A stretch of 64,000 bases of DNA from Artocarpus heterophyllus (GCA_025403435.1 CM046337.1:3727501-3791500), one strand, 5' to 3'. Positions 13,093-24,811 are shown, counted from the stretch's first letter. Numbers and translations are program-made. The notes: a model not told the origin generated them from the letters alone.

Positions 13093-13227
13093 ATATGCGA
13101 GTTTTATAGCTTCACATGGCATCGAAGGATGTCACGTCATTGTGACCAGAGTTGCAGAAGAAAAGAAAATTACCAAGGAGGACAATGCAAACATGGTGCA
13201 TGCATCTGCAACAATTGCAACCTTTAA
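13093..13227 (+). pseudogene. Defensin-like exon 2 relic
   Basis: The frame from 13093 to the TAA at 13225-13227 encodes a DEFL mature region: CEFYSFTWHRR, then HCDQSC, GGQC, and ACICNNC near the end. It aligns with the intact gene at 8.6 kb, but the second cysteine is gone: GRC is replaced by RRM, with two codons missing nearby. A six- or seven-cysteine product could not form the family's usual disulfides. No convincing first exon with an in-phase donor is present; the best candidate, around 12813-12858, is weak. It is therefore called a pseudogene, although exon 2 itself has no stop or frameshift. Confidence 0.6.
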
Positions 13228-14361
13228 GAAAATGCAAAGCTGTGTTATTTGAACATAGTAAAAGTTATCATTGTTTTCCCTTGTAGCTTCTCAATGCATG
13301 AACACCATCAAATTAGGTGTCCTATTTACTTTATAGATTTCCTAGTTCCTTAATAATAAGTACAACTAGCTGAGTCAAAATCTACTGTCTTATTTTTCTG
13401 TCCTCTTAGCTGTCCCTCCAATTAAATTTTGACATATAAGTAAAATTTGTAATTACTTTTGCTATTTGGATCCTATTTATGTTTTTAGGTTATTAAGTTT
13501 AAACGATGTATCAAAATCTAATTAGGAGGGACAACAAAAAAAAAAGAAAAGAAAATAAGACAGTAGATCTAGACTCATAACTAGCTAAGGATAGATTTAT
13601 TTATTCAACGCTATTAATCTGTAGACTACAGTTGTTGATTATTTGTAATTTTTGGTTGTAGACCAAAAAATCAATAATGAGCTTTTAAAATTGAATAAAA
13701 CTAATCACATATCTACTATATTACATTATATCTTGACGTTTTAAAAACGTAATCTTGGTCTCGTGAACAATATGTTCTCTTTTGTCAATTGCTGTAAAAT
13801 GGCACATATATATGTTGGTCTTCTTCCACTCTCCAATAACGAATTGTTAAATTACTTATGTGAAGTAAAATCATCTTTTTTTTTATGATAAGAGAGAACA
13901 ATTAGCATCAAAACTATTTGGTATACTTTAATTAGGTTGGCTCCTACTAAAGCAACCAATTCTGCACTAAAATGAACTTCAAAACTATAGCCTTTTAATG
14001 TAACCAGACGACCATAGCACCTCATATCCTCTGAAAGCCAACCACTAACTATATATGATGGCACCTTCCCTCAAAAAACCAATTAATTTGCTTAATTTCT
14101 CAATTTGTCATATCGTTGCCAAATGGGGTATCCGAAACTAAAGGTTAATTTCACAAGAGCAATGAGCATCAAGTAATTAACATTTAAGGTAAAGTAAAAA
14201 CACAACCAGAATATCAAACAAGTTAAAGGACAAAATAGAACATAAATTTGCTTGAAGTATACAAACCGAAATGGCAAAGCATATTAAAAAAAAAGAAAAA
14301 GCAAAGCATATATATATATATATATCATTATTCATTTAGACAGAGAGAGGAAAACGGCCAT
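13228..14361. other. Non-coding with inverted-repeat element
   Basis: A MITE-like inverted repeat spans about 13366-13586. Arms of roughly 75 bp share ATCTACTGTCTTATTTT and TGTCCCTCC(A)ATTA. Beyond it nothing gene-like is seen. A TATA-like (TA)n run at about 14309-14326 lies just upstream of the next DEFL start. Confidence 0.45.
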
Positions 14362-14774
14362 ATGGCTAAGATTTCAAAATCAAGTCTTTGCGTCCTTGCA
14401 ATGTTTATCATTTTGATCCGTGCAAATCATGCAAGTAAGCTAATTTATTTTTCATTAATAATATATATAGAGAAAGATTAATTTATGCTTATTTATTTTC
14501 TCCTCATTTATTTTTTTCTACAAGTAGCATTGTTTGAAGTTGCATTAGAATATAGAACATCTTTCTCATTAATTCTTAAACGGTATTTTGATTAATTATT
14601 TAAACATGTTGAGATAGATAGTGAAGATATTCTTGAATGCGAGTTTTATAGCACCACCTGGCACGGTAGATGCCGAAGTTCATCTAATTGTAACAAGAAA
14701 TGCAAATTGCAGTAAAACATGCACACGAAGGAGAGTGCAGACCTGGGAAATGCATTTGTCGAAACTGCTTTTGA
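14362..14774 (+). pseudogene. Defensin-like gene broken by frameshift
   Basis: Exon 1 (14362-14434) encodes an intact 24-residue signal peptide ending ...ANHA, with the same phase-1 A|GTAAGC donor as the intact paralogue. Exon 2 starts at 14627 after TGAAG and reads ILECEFYSTTWHGRC, then SNCNKKC, but runs into TAA at 14713-14715. The remaining cysteines (GEC, GKC, IC, NCF) follow in another frame and end with TGA at 14772-14774. A single small indel between CNKKC and HEGEC explains this. All eight cysteine codons still exist across the two frames, so the break looks recent. Alternative splicing seems unlikely because no intron fits. Confidence 0.8.
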
Positions 14775-15504
14775 TTCCACAATATTCCAAAACTCTACTT
14801 TATTTGAATGTTTCTTATGGGTTTTCTTTAAAAATGTTTAGTTCTGTCTTGTTCAAGCATATATATATATATATATATATTCATATAACGTGGTTAGTGT
14901 CGTATATCTTTCTATGGTTTTGCTATGTAAGTTATAACAAATTTAATACATATCCTTGTTGGAGCCTGCAGGGTACATTCCTTGGTAGTTGTTTTTAATC
15001 AAATATGGTATTGGTGATTTTTTTAAAGAGACATATTATGTGATGGCATGAGGATGTGTCATCTTAAAAATAAGAAATAAGGATAATAAATGGGATCAAA
15101 CTTACAACCTTCATCCGAACCCCTTCATAGCCCCCTCCTAATATTATTAGGCATAAAAGGGGGAGTTACAACCGTGAACAAGCTTTTAACGGTTACAATA
15201 AAAAGCAAAATATTGTTACAATATAAAACTTTCACAAACTATAACTTTTAAACTTAAAATGTTAGTTATAACTAAAATTTCAGATAAAGTATAAAATTGA
15301 TGACTTAAATTAGGTGGAATGGTACCTAAAATGGAGTTGATTTATAGCACAACCACTACTGCCATCCTCTAAGTTTGCATGCACCAAGTAAATCTTGTAT
15401 ATATCAAAACTCCAACCTAATTTATTAATTAGAAAAAGCAATTTCAACCAATATGAAGCATATTATATCTGCAACTTATGTATGTTTGATAAACATAATA
15501 TAAT
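14775..15504. other. Non-coding
   Basis: Contains a (TA)n run near 14858-14880 and a MITE-like AT-rich copy at about 15190-15290. No gene is seen. Confidence 0.35.
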
Positions 15505-18500
15505 TGTAACACCCGAGATTTTTAATGCATTAAAAATGCATTCAATTAAAGATTATATTAAGACAAAGTAGAGTTTAAAGAAAAATACTGTATAATAACA
15601 TGAAAAATTATACAATATTAGAGCAATGCAGTATAAGAATTAGATTGTGTGGACCACAATTTCTTTTTATACTTTTATAAAAAGAAAAGAAATGAAAAAA
15701 AAAGAAAAAAAAATAAATATCACATTGATTCGACTCTTTCTCTCTCTACTTTCTCTCTCTCTCTCCTCAAAATTTGTTTGAGATTCCGGCGTCCGTTTTC
15801 GACACCTCCCGCGCCAATGGAAAGCTCTCGATGAGCTGAGTCCAACGAGGTGCCGCGCAGCCCAAAACGCCGCCGGAAGAGGCCACACGCGCCGCCCAAA
15901 GTGGCGACGAAACCCATTTCTTTCCGACGAGATATCTTCGCCGTCCGACGTCCGATCGACGTGATTCTTGTTCCTATACGACCACCGTGATGAGAGGAAC
16001 AAAACCCACCCTTGGTGGCAGCTCAACAACAGCCGGATTGCTCCGCCCGCCTATCGCCGCCGTGCGCCACCGCCCCCACGGTGGAACTCCGCCTTGACGG
16101 AGGAGGTGGCCGACACCACCCCTCCCAATGAGTTCAGATGATCAAGGGGAGTAAAACTCCTCGATCAATTGCACGGAAGGAGCCCGTTTTGTCAAAGAAC
16201 GGCCAACGCCGCCGTCAACCGCCGCAGGAGCCTCAGTTTTTGCTCTTCCCAGCCACGTTTCTTCAAATTGAGTGAGGGGAAATGCTCATAGGAGGATGGG
16301 TAGCAAAAGCCCTCAGCCAATTTCAGGTTTCCACCGTCGGAGAATCAAGATCAGAGCTCATCCATTTCTACCGACGTTGTACTTCACGACCCGCTATGTT
16401 AGAGGCAGAATTAGGTGAAATTGACACCGCCATTGGACTCAGAAGGGTCGATTTAGGGGGGGTAGGCCCAAGCCCAGCTGCCAACGGACCCCGATTGACG
16501 CTGGTCAACGGCGGTCAAAGTCGGTCAACGACCGGTCAACGCAACTTTGGATTTTTGTGATCCGGACCTCCGATCGAAGATCCGAGACCGCCTCCCGACT
16601 CGTTTCGACGCTCTAAATGCAGTGGTGACCTCCGTTCGAGCAAATTTCACTCCGATGAAAATCGTCTGGTACCGACTGCACGTGGATCGAGGCGATTCAA
16701 ACAGCAGTATCGGAGTCCAGAATGACAGTTTCAAGAATGTATGATCTCCAGGAAGCATTCTTAGCTATTCATGGTCGCTCGAGGAGCACTGCAGAGGATG
16801 CTTCATATACTGTAGATGCAGCGAGATACAAGTGGATCTGCTTTGCTTGGAGTCCAAGTAAGTAAGAGTCTCGCATACAGTATGAACTGTTTTAGAATAA
16901 AATGTTTTAGATGCTTTCATAGAAATTTATGAAATGCATTATCAGTGATTGTTACACTGTTTTATGTGAGAATAGGTTCTATAACGTTACATGGTTGACG
17001 AAAAACCCGTTAAGGGTAAAATCGTCATTATTAAGGAAACGGCTAGAACGGAGTCGAACACTCCGATTTAGCATAACGTTATTAGATGGAAAAAAAATAT
17101 TCCGTAATACGTTAAGTAACGTAACGGTCATATGAGATCAGAGATTTAACAAGAGATGTTTAAGTAAATGAGAGGTAACCGATGGGTTACAAAGTTAAAA
17201 GGAAATGTAACCCCGGTGGGTTACAAAAAAAAATTGAAGGAAATGTAAACTGATTTTTTATAAGGTTGAGTTAAAAGAATGGTAGACCAATAGTATACTA
17301 GTCGTTAAAGGAAAGAATGGTTAATGTTTATGTTTTATTATCAATCGAATGGATTGATAATAAAGAAAGTTAATTAATGAGTCGGCTGTCGTATGATCAG
17401 GACACAGAGGCCGACTAATGCAAGGAAAAGGAACGGAATAGAGAACGCTAGAGTATAGTTTGGGTAAGTTTCAAACTTTACCTACAGCATGAAGTAAATG
17501 ATTTTTAAATGCTTATTTGTATAAATTGCAAATGAGTTTGCAATTATTATGTAAGTTTCTTTTAAAGTATGTTTGCATTTATTATGCAAAAAGTTTTAAA
17601 GTTCAAGAAAAAGATTTGCAATGAATTTGCAATCGTTATGTTAAAGGTTTATTTGCATATTGATATGCATAACATTTCTAAAAAGTGTAAGTTATGATTT
17701 TTTAAAGTATTGAAAGTATGTTTTGCATTATGACAATGCAAAATGTTTAATAGTTTAAGTTATAAGTTTTATGTTGCATTTGCTATGCAATAAGTTGTAT
17801 TTATTGTGCAATAAGTTTTAGAATAAAAATTATAGTTTGCAAAATGTGTTTGTATTTTATGATGTATTTATTAAGCAATATGTTGCATTTGTTATGCAAT
17901 GAGTGTTAGAATGCAAGTTATGATTTGTAAAATGTGTTTGCATTTTGTGATGCATTTGTTAAGCAATATGTTGCATTTGTTATGCAATAGATTTTATAAT
18001 ACAAGCTATGAATTGCAAGTGTATTGCATATGATGTGATTGCATTTGAAATGCTCACTAAAGTTAATAAGAAGGTAACGTAAAGATAAAAAGAAAGTGTC
18101 GTACCAGCCTCTTTGTTATGAGGTAATGAAAGTAAAATTAAAGTTTAACCTCCTAAAGGTGAGGTACAAGACCTCAATGTTTGATGGTCTCAAGTCTTCC
18201 ACAAGGGAAGCATCATGTATATGATCTCATGATTAATGAGTTGGTACGAACACTAAAGTAAAGTAAAGAAAATGATGGTTACAAGATAAAGAAAGTAAGG
18301 AATAAGAATAAAGATTGAGAAAGAAAGGAATATTTAAGTTTATAGAATGTTCATAAAATGCTCATAATTGAAGTTAATAATTGAGCATAAATGAAGTCAT
18401 GCATTCTGATGTTACTTGAATGTTTTTTTATGAAATGTTTATATGTTATGTTATGGAAAACATTCAGAGAAATGTTTTATGACAAATGTTTATGAAAAAC

Positions 18501-19397
18501 ATTTTCATGTTTTCAAGAGACGGTTTATGAACGACGTATTAAGATAAACGTTCAAGAAATGTTTTACGAAAAACGTTTATGTAAAATGTTTCAGAAATGT
18601 TTTATGAAAAACTTTATGCAAAACGTTTCAGAAATGTTCTATGAAAAACGTTTATGAAAAACGTTTTTAAAAATGTTTAAGGAAAACGTTTATGAAAAAT
18701 ATTTTCAAAAATGTTCTATGAAAAACGTTTATGAAAAATGTTTTTAGAAATGTTTAAGGAAAACATTTATGAAAAATATTTCATAAATGTTTATGGAAAA
18801 CGTTCATGAAGAACGTTTCAAGAGAAAGGTTTTCATGAGATAAGTTTTTAAAGCATGTTTAAATGCTTTGTGAGAATATGTTTGAACTTGCTGAACGAAA
18901 GCTCATTAAAATTTTTTCATGCTGTAGGTAATTTATGGGTGACCAATGGGACCCGTTAGAAGAGTTGGGTGCTGCGGATGACAGATGCGAAGATTTGAGT
19001 ATGGATACCATCACTGTTTGCTTCGGCTATGCAAAGAAAATGTTTTCTATTGTTAATGAAGTGTTTGTGAAGTTTTAAGAAAATCAGAGTTTTATGAATA
19101 GTATTTAAAGTTTTAAGATACAGTTTACGAACTGTTTTATGTAATTATAAAGTAAAGTTTTAAACTATGATTTAATAAATGTTTCTTATTAAGTTTTAAG
19201 AAACGTTTTGAAATGATTTTAAGGGCAAGTGTTGAGCGATGTCTCAACTTGAATGCGACAGAGGTCGCATCAGTATTAAAGAACGTTTAAGAAAAAAAAA
19301 ATTTATTACAGTATTTTCTTACTAAGTAAGTAAGATTACTGTTTATAAAACGATGTTTAAGTAAGTAAAGTGACTGCCCGAAAGGCGGGTCGCCACA
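15505..19397 (+). mobile_element. Giant solo LTR (copy 2)
   Basis: It begins TGTAACACCCGAG and ends GGCGGGTCGCCACA, 3,893 bp, flanked by a perfect 5-bp duplication ATAAT (15500-15504 and 19398-19402). It is the same family as 4544-8273, inverted relative to it. It contains the same tandem AACGTTT and TTGCAT arrays and the same GC-rich block (about 15730-16760). There is no gag-pol or primer site. The length difference between copies (about 160 bp) is spread over indels in the arrays and flanks. Confidence 0.9.
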
Positions 19398-19562
19398 ATA
19401 ATGGGATAACTTGACAAAGTAAAAAGCTTGACTTCTTATTTGAAGGTAACAGGCTAACAGAATTTAAAAAAAAAAAAAAAAGTGAGAGAGAGAGAGAGGG
19501 GAAAAAAAACCCATTTGCAGCCTCATGGATCTTATATTTCAGCCAACAAAAACAGACCATTT

Positions 19563-19898
19563 TCATGTGGAAGTAGGCGGCGACAGTACTTGCTGCGATG
19601 GTGGCGGTGTAGATGATGATGAAGGCGACGGCGGCGGCTGGCGTGGTGGCGGAGTATGAGCACCCATATGAACAGACCTATTGGGGATAGGAGAACTAGG
19701 CGTTATAATTGGAGTAAAACCAGATCTCCTGCCTAAGTTTGCCTCTAACATTTGATGAGGAGAGAAATCAACAATATGGCCATTAACCTCCATTTTATCC
19801 ATGACATGCGTATAGTAGCTGCCCAGATTGCTGTTTTGTGTCACCAAAACAACAACTAGAAGTATAAGAAGAAAACAATATGATGGAAGCATATCCAT
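19563..19898 (-). CDS. Small secreted proline-rich peptide A
   Basis: 111 aa from the ATG at 19898. That start is preferred over an upstream in-frame ATG at 19976 because the paralogue at 22.4 kb is conserved only from the equivalent methionine, and because a TATATA box lies between the two ATGs (19938-19947). The N-terminus MD..PSYCFLLILLVVVLV is a signal peptide or membrane anchor. A conserved core follows: FSPHQMLEANLGRR and then TPII.PSSPIPNRSV. The tail is rich in PPP and serine. No known domain is recognised. The precursor layout (signal, RR, then a proline-rich conserved peptide) fits a secreted signalling or cell-wall peptide, but this is inference. It lies tandem with C, B and D. Confidence 0.65.
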   Translation of the reverse strand: MDMLPSYCFLLILLVVVLVTQNSNLGSYYTHVMDKMEVNGHIVDFSPHQMLEANLGRRSGFTPIITPSSPIPNRSVHMGAHTPPPRQPPPSPSSSSTPPPSQQVLSPPTST

Positions 19899-19937
19899 GA
19901 CTAGCAAGTGAGCTATATTTTCTATTTTTGTATTCTT

Positions 19938-19947
19938 GCATATATAC
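19938..19947 (-). promoter_or_regulatory. TATA box of peptide A
   Basis: TATATATGC on the - strand, about 40 bp upstream of the ATG at 19898. Its position inside the longer possible open frame supports the downstream start. Confidence 0.4.
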
Positions 19948-19976
19948 AAGGAAGAGAGCTCGGTTTTTTGGCTCAT

Positions 19977-21053
19977 TTTGTCTCCTAAAAATTAAAATAT
20001 GCTCCGAATTCTACTAGTTTACTAGTTTTCACCATTAGCTGTCATCAACTTGACTATAAATAGAATAAATTTTGGACTCTTCACTTGACTAGTCAAAGTC
20101 AACTGGACGTTATTGATTTAGGAAACAAGCTATTGTAACAGCGTTATACTTTTTCGCGGTTAAAACTTACTGCCAAACACCCTAATGCAGCTAGCGGTAG
20201 AAGAATAAGATGCAAGTTTATATACTATAAGGCGATTTGATGAAATGGTCCAAACAATGAGACACAAATTATACAAGTGGGACTAGGGGAGGGAATAAAG
20301 ATTCTCACAACAACTGCAAAGTCTTCATTTATTATTATTTTTTTATCTGTTACGTCTTTATTTTTTTTTATTTTTCTTTCCTGCAGTACTGTACAAAGTC
20401 ACATTATCACTTAAATAAATTAAGTATTCTGTTTAAAATAAAAATTAAAATTATTAGGTGTGAAAGCGCGTGAAAGTTTCAATTAGTGGTCGACGTGGCA
20501 TCTGGATATTAGTATTGGGTATTATATAATGACAATATTTGATAACTAAATTAGATTTTTTTTTTTGAATGACGTTAAAATCAGATCAAAATTGAAAAGC
20601 AAATAACAAAATTTAATACAAATATTAAAACAAAGCCATATGTAGATTACACTTTATATATTCTACCGTAAAATTTTCTGTTCTTTCTAAAAAGTTTTTT
20701 GAGTAATTAAAAGGGTTGCAACTTGCAAAATTTATCAGTTTTTCGCCTTCCTCTTACGACGCATTTGAAGGTTCATAGAAATATTTGAAGCAATAAAAAG
20801 AAAATTAAAGCGCAATTATGAGTAGCTTAGACATCTTATAAACCATCAAATTTTATTCTCACATGTTGATCAGTACTTAATAATCTGAATACACTACTTT
20901 GTCATATAATAAAAACACAAGAAATTTGCAATGTACACAACTCTGATTTTTTGACATGCAAATTAAGTGCTGAAAAGCTTAAAAAAATAGATATGATAAA
21001 ACTGATCAATGAGAAATTTATGCCCAAATCATTGTACATGCCACCAACATTGA
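19977..21053. other. Intergenic, upstream of A / downstream of C
   Basis: The first few hundred bases resemble the upstream flank of B at 22.75-22.92 kb (shared CTCATTTTGTCTCCT and GGTCAAAGTCAACT-like phrases), which documents the tandem duplication. No gene is seen. Confidence 0.5.
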
Positions 21054-21359
21054 TCATGGCGAATATGGAGCTGGAGGAGGCCACCGCAGAGGCGGCAGCG
21101 GTGGCGTCTTTGGGGGTGGCGGTGAGAAGTAAATCCGTCTGTTGGATTGTGGAGGCGGTGGAGGTGGTGATGTACGACGTTGGAGCCTCTTTTCCACCAC
21201 CCTTAATGTGTTGGAGAACATGAAGGGTGAATTTTTCTCTACGAGAGGCTGAGAATCAACTTCTGAGCTTGCTTTGACCATGGAATTAGTAGTAAAGGCA
21301 TGTGGTAGCAGGAGTGCAAAAATCAAAAGCAAACTTAAAAAGTACGTATTTGCACCCAT
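21054..21359 (-). CDS. Small secreted proline-rich peptide C
   Basis: 101 aa with one open frame. The signal peptide is MGANTYFLSLLLIFALLLPHA. A hydrophilic spacer follows, then a conserved block TLRVVEKRLQRR, then PPPPPP, QSNRR, IYFSPPPP and a short proline-rich tail. It shares the pattern L-x2-V-x(3-5)-R-x-RR, then P5-6, then N, then F-x-SPPP, with D (24.5 kb), F (53.1 kb) and G (61.4 kb), so these belong to one superfamily. A double-arginine followed by a proline run suggests proteolytic release of a hydroxyprolinated peptide, which is inference. The function is unknown. Confidence 0.65.
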   Translation of the reverse strand: MGANTYFLSLLLIFALLLPHAFTTNSMVKASSEVDSQPLVEKNSPFMFSNTLRVVEKRLQRRTSPPPPPPQSNRRIYFSPPPPKTPPLPPLRWPPPAPYSP

Positions 21360-21423
21360 TAATGTGCAACTTAATTATTAGGTACTAAGATATCTTGTCC
21401 GTGCAAATGATGGCTTGGGAGGC

Positions 21424-21433
21424 TATATATATA
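21424..21433 (-). promoter_or_regulatory. TATA box of peptide C
   Basis: TATATATATA about 65 bp upstream of the ATG at 21359, just after GATGGCTTGGGAGGC. The same GGCTATATATA block upstream of paralogue D is now split off at about 47226-47240 by the MULE insertion. Confidence 0.45.
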
Positions 21434-21689
21434 GTAATGTTTCTAAGGCCACTAGGTGAAGGTTACTAATTCAAGGTTGACACTATAAATAATAATGTTT
21501 CCACTGATGCAACTTGATTAAGATAAATTAATATTATAGTGATTGTGTAATAAAATACAATAAACAGGAAACTTCGTAGACAGGATAGGTTAATCAGGCA
21601 GAACGATAACACTTTGACTAGTCAATTTAACACGTACAAACACACACACACATACAAACATATATATATGTAACACAGTTTTTTTTTAA

Positions 21690-21849
21690 TTAATTTATTT
21701 ACACATAAACGACGAGAAACTAATACGATGCTTAATACTCGAGTAACCATTCAGGGAAAAAGACAAGTTAGGAATATGTCAAGCCTAAAAAAAGGGACAA
21801 TAACAGATGAAAAGATATATATATATATATAATGTGTGTGTGTGTGCAT

Positions 21850-21883
<34 letters not shown>

Positions 21884-22320
21884 CAGTTATAAAACAAATC
21901 TTACTAATTAAATCTACCCAAAAAAATACTGTAAAAAAACAATTAACAAAAAAAAGAGACAACCCCGTGGAAAGTTGAAAGGAGAACACGAGGAAAACAT
22001 AATCGACGATTAGAAATGTGAAAAAAACTTCTAAAAGCGACACCATATGATAAAACGACAACAAACGGGGAAAAAAAGATCTCGGCAGAAAGGGGGAAAA
22101 AAAACTTGGGAGCATATCATGAACCAAAAATCGATACAAAACAAATCATGACAGATGGAAATCTTATAAAACAACATCGTTGTTATAATCGAAAAAGCCT
22201 AGACATTGGGAAATCTACTTACAATTATACCTCATCTAAATAAAACAGCAATAAGAATACGACATTCATATGGGGAACGAACTCATTATGCAACTTGATT
22301 AATTACTTGAGATATCATTT
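21690..22320. repeat. ACGACA-rich tract, copy 1
   Basis: A non-coding stretch between C and B with many AACGACA/ACGAC words and a (TG)n/(TA)n microsatellite at 21808-21885. It is homologous to 47530-48110, including a shared GAACCAAAAATCGAT and GAAATCTTATAAAACAAC. The long weak frames on the - strand in both copies lack signals and are low-complexity, so they are not called as genes. Confidence 0.55.
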
Positions 22321-22392
22321 TCAAAAAAAAAAAAAGTACTTGAGATAACTTGCCCGTATAAAGGATGGCTTGTGAGGATAGTGATGAGATTT

Positions 22393-22716
22393 TCATTTAG
22401 AACTAGGCGGCAGCTGATGTGGCGGCGATGGTGGTGGTGTGGATGGTATTCGTGGTGGCGGCATTTGTATGAGACCAAGCTTAGGTGGACTAGGACCGCC
22501 TTTCATATCAACAGTCCTGTTGGGGATAGGAGAACTAGGCCTTATAATGGGAGTATAGAATCTCCTGCCTAAGTTTGCCTCTAACATGTGATGAGGAGAG
22601 AAATAACCAGTATTGCCATTCACTTCAATTTTATCTTTTCCTAGATTTTTGTTTTGTGTCACCAAAACAACAACTAGTAGTACCAAAAGAAAACAATATG
22701 CTGTAGCAATATCCAT
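22393..22716 (-). CDS. Small secreted proline-rich peptide B
   Basis: 107 aa from the ATG at 22716; an upstream in-frame ATG at 22749 is not conserved in A. It is a clear paralogue of A: signal/anchor MDIATAYCFLLVLLVVVLV, then TQNKNLG, the core FSPHHMLEANLGRR, TPIIRPSSPIPNRTV, and a proline-rich tail. A and B are about 2.8 kb apart in the same orientation with similar flanks, the product of a tandem duplication that also produced C and D. No known domain. The strongest conservation is in LEANLGRR..TPII.PSSPIPNR, the likely functional peptide. Confidence 0.65.
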   Translation of the reverse strand: MDIATAYCFLLVLLVVVLVTQNKNLGKDKIEVNGNTGYFSPHHMLEANLGRRFYTPIIRPSSPIPNRTVDMKGGPSPPKLGLIQMPPPRIPSTPPPSPPHQLPPSSK

Positions 22717-22749
22717 GATATTTCTTATTACATAACTCTCAAATATCAC

Positions 22750-24513
22750 ACATCTATATGAAACTTACTAGCTATTTTTATGAGCATTCTTGCATATTGA
22801 AGGAAGAGAATATTCAGTTTGTGCGCTCATTTTGTCTCCTCTTTTCATTCTGTAAGTTCACTAGTTTTCAACTTCATTAGCTGGTCAAAGTCAACTCGAC
22901 GTTATCACTTTGTTTAGGAACTAATTAGCTAAGAAAGTGCAAATCCCAGGGAATAAAGAGTGTAATTCTTTATTTTTTTTAAATTATACGGCAGAAGATA
23001 AAGACGCAAGTTTTTGTATATACTATATGGCAATTTGATGAAAGAGTCCAAACAATGAGATAACAATAATACAAGTGGGAGGGAATGGAGAATTTCATAA
23101 GCTGTCACAAATTGAAACCTGCAAAAAGTCAATTATTTAGTTTTTTTTTTTTTTGATATAAAGAGACGAGGAATGCCACCTACTTTTGAGTGGGGCTAAA
23201 CGTGACTCAAACTCTCAACTTATAATTGGAGTAAAAAGATTTACAACTAACTAAACTGTCTTATATCTTTTGTCTCTGGTATTGTATGGAGTCGAAATAA
23301 TATATCACGAATTAATGGACTTAGTGTGACACTGCGTGTGCACGAAACTCTCGAATAGTGCGGTGGCATCTAGATTTAACTATCAGGAAATATATAAAGA
23401 GCATTTCATTAACTTTAGGTTTTCCCTTAGTTTCTTTCGAAAACTTTTTTAGTTTCTTTCGAGAACTTTTTTTTTTTTTTTTTTTTTTTTGAGATATTGG
23501 CTAACTAGCTGACATATATTGCTAAGAGTTGGACGTCGATATGACTGAGAGTACATAAAATCACAAAAAGGAAAAATAAGCAAAAAAAAAAAAAAACAAA
23601 CAAACACTTAAAATTTAGAGTGATCTTCCCTTAAAAAAAATAATAATAATGGTCTATTCTCATTGTAAGAATTATGTAGTTTATTTTTAGTCTCCATATA
23701 AAAATTTATTATAATGAAGAACAAGCTTACAAGAGAGCCTAAGACATGTGGATCTAATGGCGTTGGGTTAGGTGGGGGAAAGAGGTTCGATCCTCTGTTG
23801 TATCAGAAAAACAAAAACCAAGCTTACAAGAGAAAATCCCCAATCACTTAGATATCCACATTTTTATTCAATATCTGTAATATTCTAAAAACCGGCACCC
23901 TCACACTCCTAAAGAAAACTAATTGGGCAACCGAATTTTACAAATATATGAAATCTCAAACTATGTGTAATAAAATTTTGGTGAGGTAGCTCCAAACCTG
24001 TATTTTGGTGAGGTAGCTCCAAACCTGTACTCCTAGAAGGGGGGCTTCTAGCTTCCTTCCAACCCCACAATGACCTTATCGAGAAGGTTGATCCCCGTAG
24101 TCTTTGTGAAGGGTGACAATTTATCAAGTGAATAAACTATACTCCTTTAACTTAACATATAAATGATTCTATTTGAGATTTAAGAGGATTGCAAATTGCA
24201 AAATTATCTATTTCTCTTGCAATGTGATGGATCAAAGAAATATTTGAGCTTTTGAAGCAATAAAAAGAAAATTAAATACAGTTATTAGAAGCTGATACAT
24301 TTTATAAAGCATCAAATTTATTCTCACATGTTGATCACGACTTATAGTCTGAATACATAACTTTATCATATGACAAAAACACAAAAACTTTGCAATATAA
24401 ACAATACTTATTCTTTGACATGCATATTAAGTACTGAAAAGAAAAATCGAAGACAAAAGTACTGAGCGATGAGCAACTATTTATGCCCCAATCATTGTTA
24501 CATGTGCCATTGA
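22750..24513. other. Intergenic, simple repeats
   Basis: Poly-T at about 23470-23490 and A-rich tracts. A short exact 27-bp tandem duplication ending CTCCAAACCTGTA lies near 23972-24027, inside a possible retroelement-derived fragment (23909-24127) that has no recognisable domain. No gene is called. Confidence 0.35.
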
Positions 24514-24755
24514 TCATGGCGAATAAAGAGAATGCGGCGGAGGCGGCGGCAACCTTGACGGTGGCGGTGAGAAGTAAATACGTCTGTTGTATTGTGGAGG
24601 CGGTGGAGGTGGTGATCTACGACGGACCCTCTTTTCCAGTACCACCCTTAATGTGCTGGCTCTGTTAACCAAGTAATTAATGGCAGAGGCATGTGCTAGC
24701 AGGAGCGCAAAAATCAGTACCAAACTTAAAAAGTACTATTTGCAATTGCACCAAT
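24514..24755 (-). pseudogene. Proline-rich peptide D, start lost
   Basis: A paralogue of C. It keeps YFLSL, LIFALLL, a shortened spacer, TLRVV.EKR..RR, PPPPPP, NRRIYFSPPP and a stop at the same relative place. Aligned to C, the initiator ATG is ATT (24753-24755), GCAATT/ATTGCA sequence is duplicated next to it, and ACG has lost one base before TAC, which puts a TAG in frame. Only non-ATG initiation could produce a partial signal peptide. The MULE inserted about 55 bp further upstream removed the promoter, so loss of expression may have preceded or accompanied the decay. Confidence 0.7.
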
Positions 24756-24811
24756 TGTGCAACTTAATTAACTAACTTGATCTTTTCAGTATCAATGATG
24801 GCTTCTTGAGG

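Noticed and set aside
4544..19397. The two giant LTRs as the 5' and 3' LTRs of one element
   Set aside because: They are in opposite orientation and each has its own distinct 5-bp target duplication, so they are independent solo LTRs.
21768..22139. 123-codon frame on the - strand, with a similar frame at 47676-47966
   Set aside because: The two are homologous only because the spacer is duplicated; the protein is F/L/S-rich from an A-rich strand and frame conservation is poor.
23909..24127. 72-codon frame with an internal repeat
   Set aside because: No domain; contains a 27-bp tandem duplication; probably old transposon debris, but no family could be assigned.
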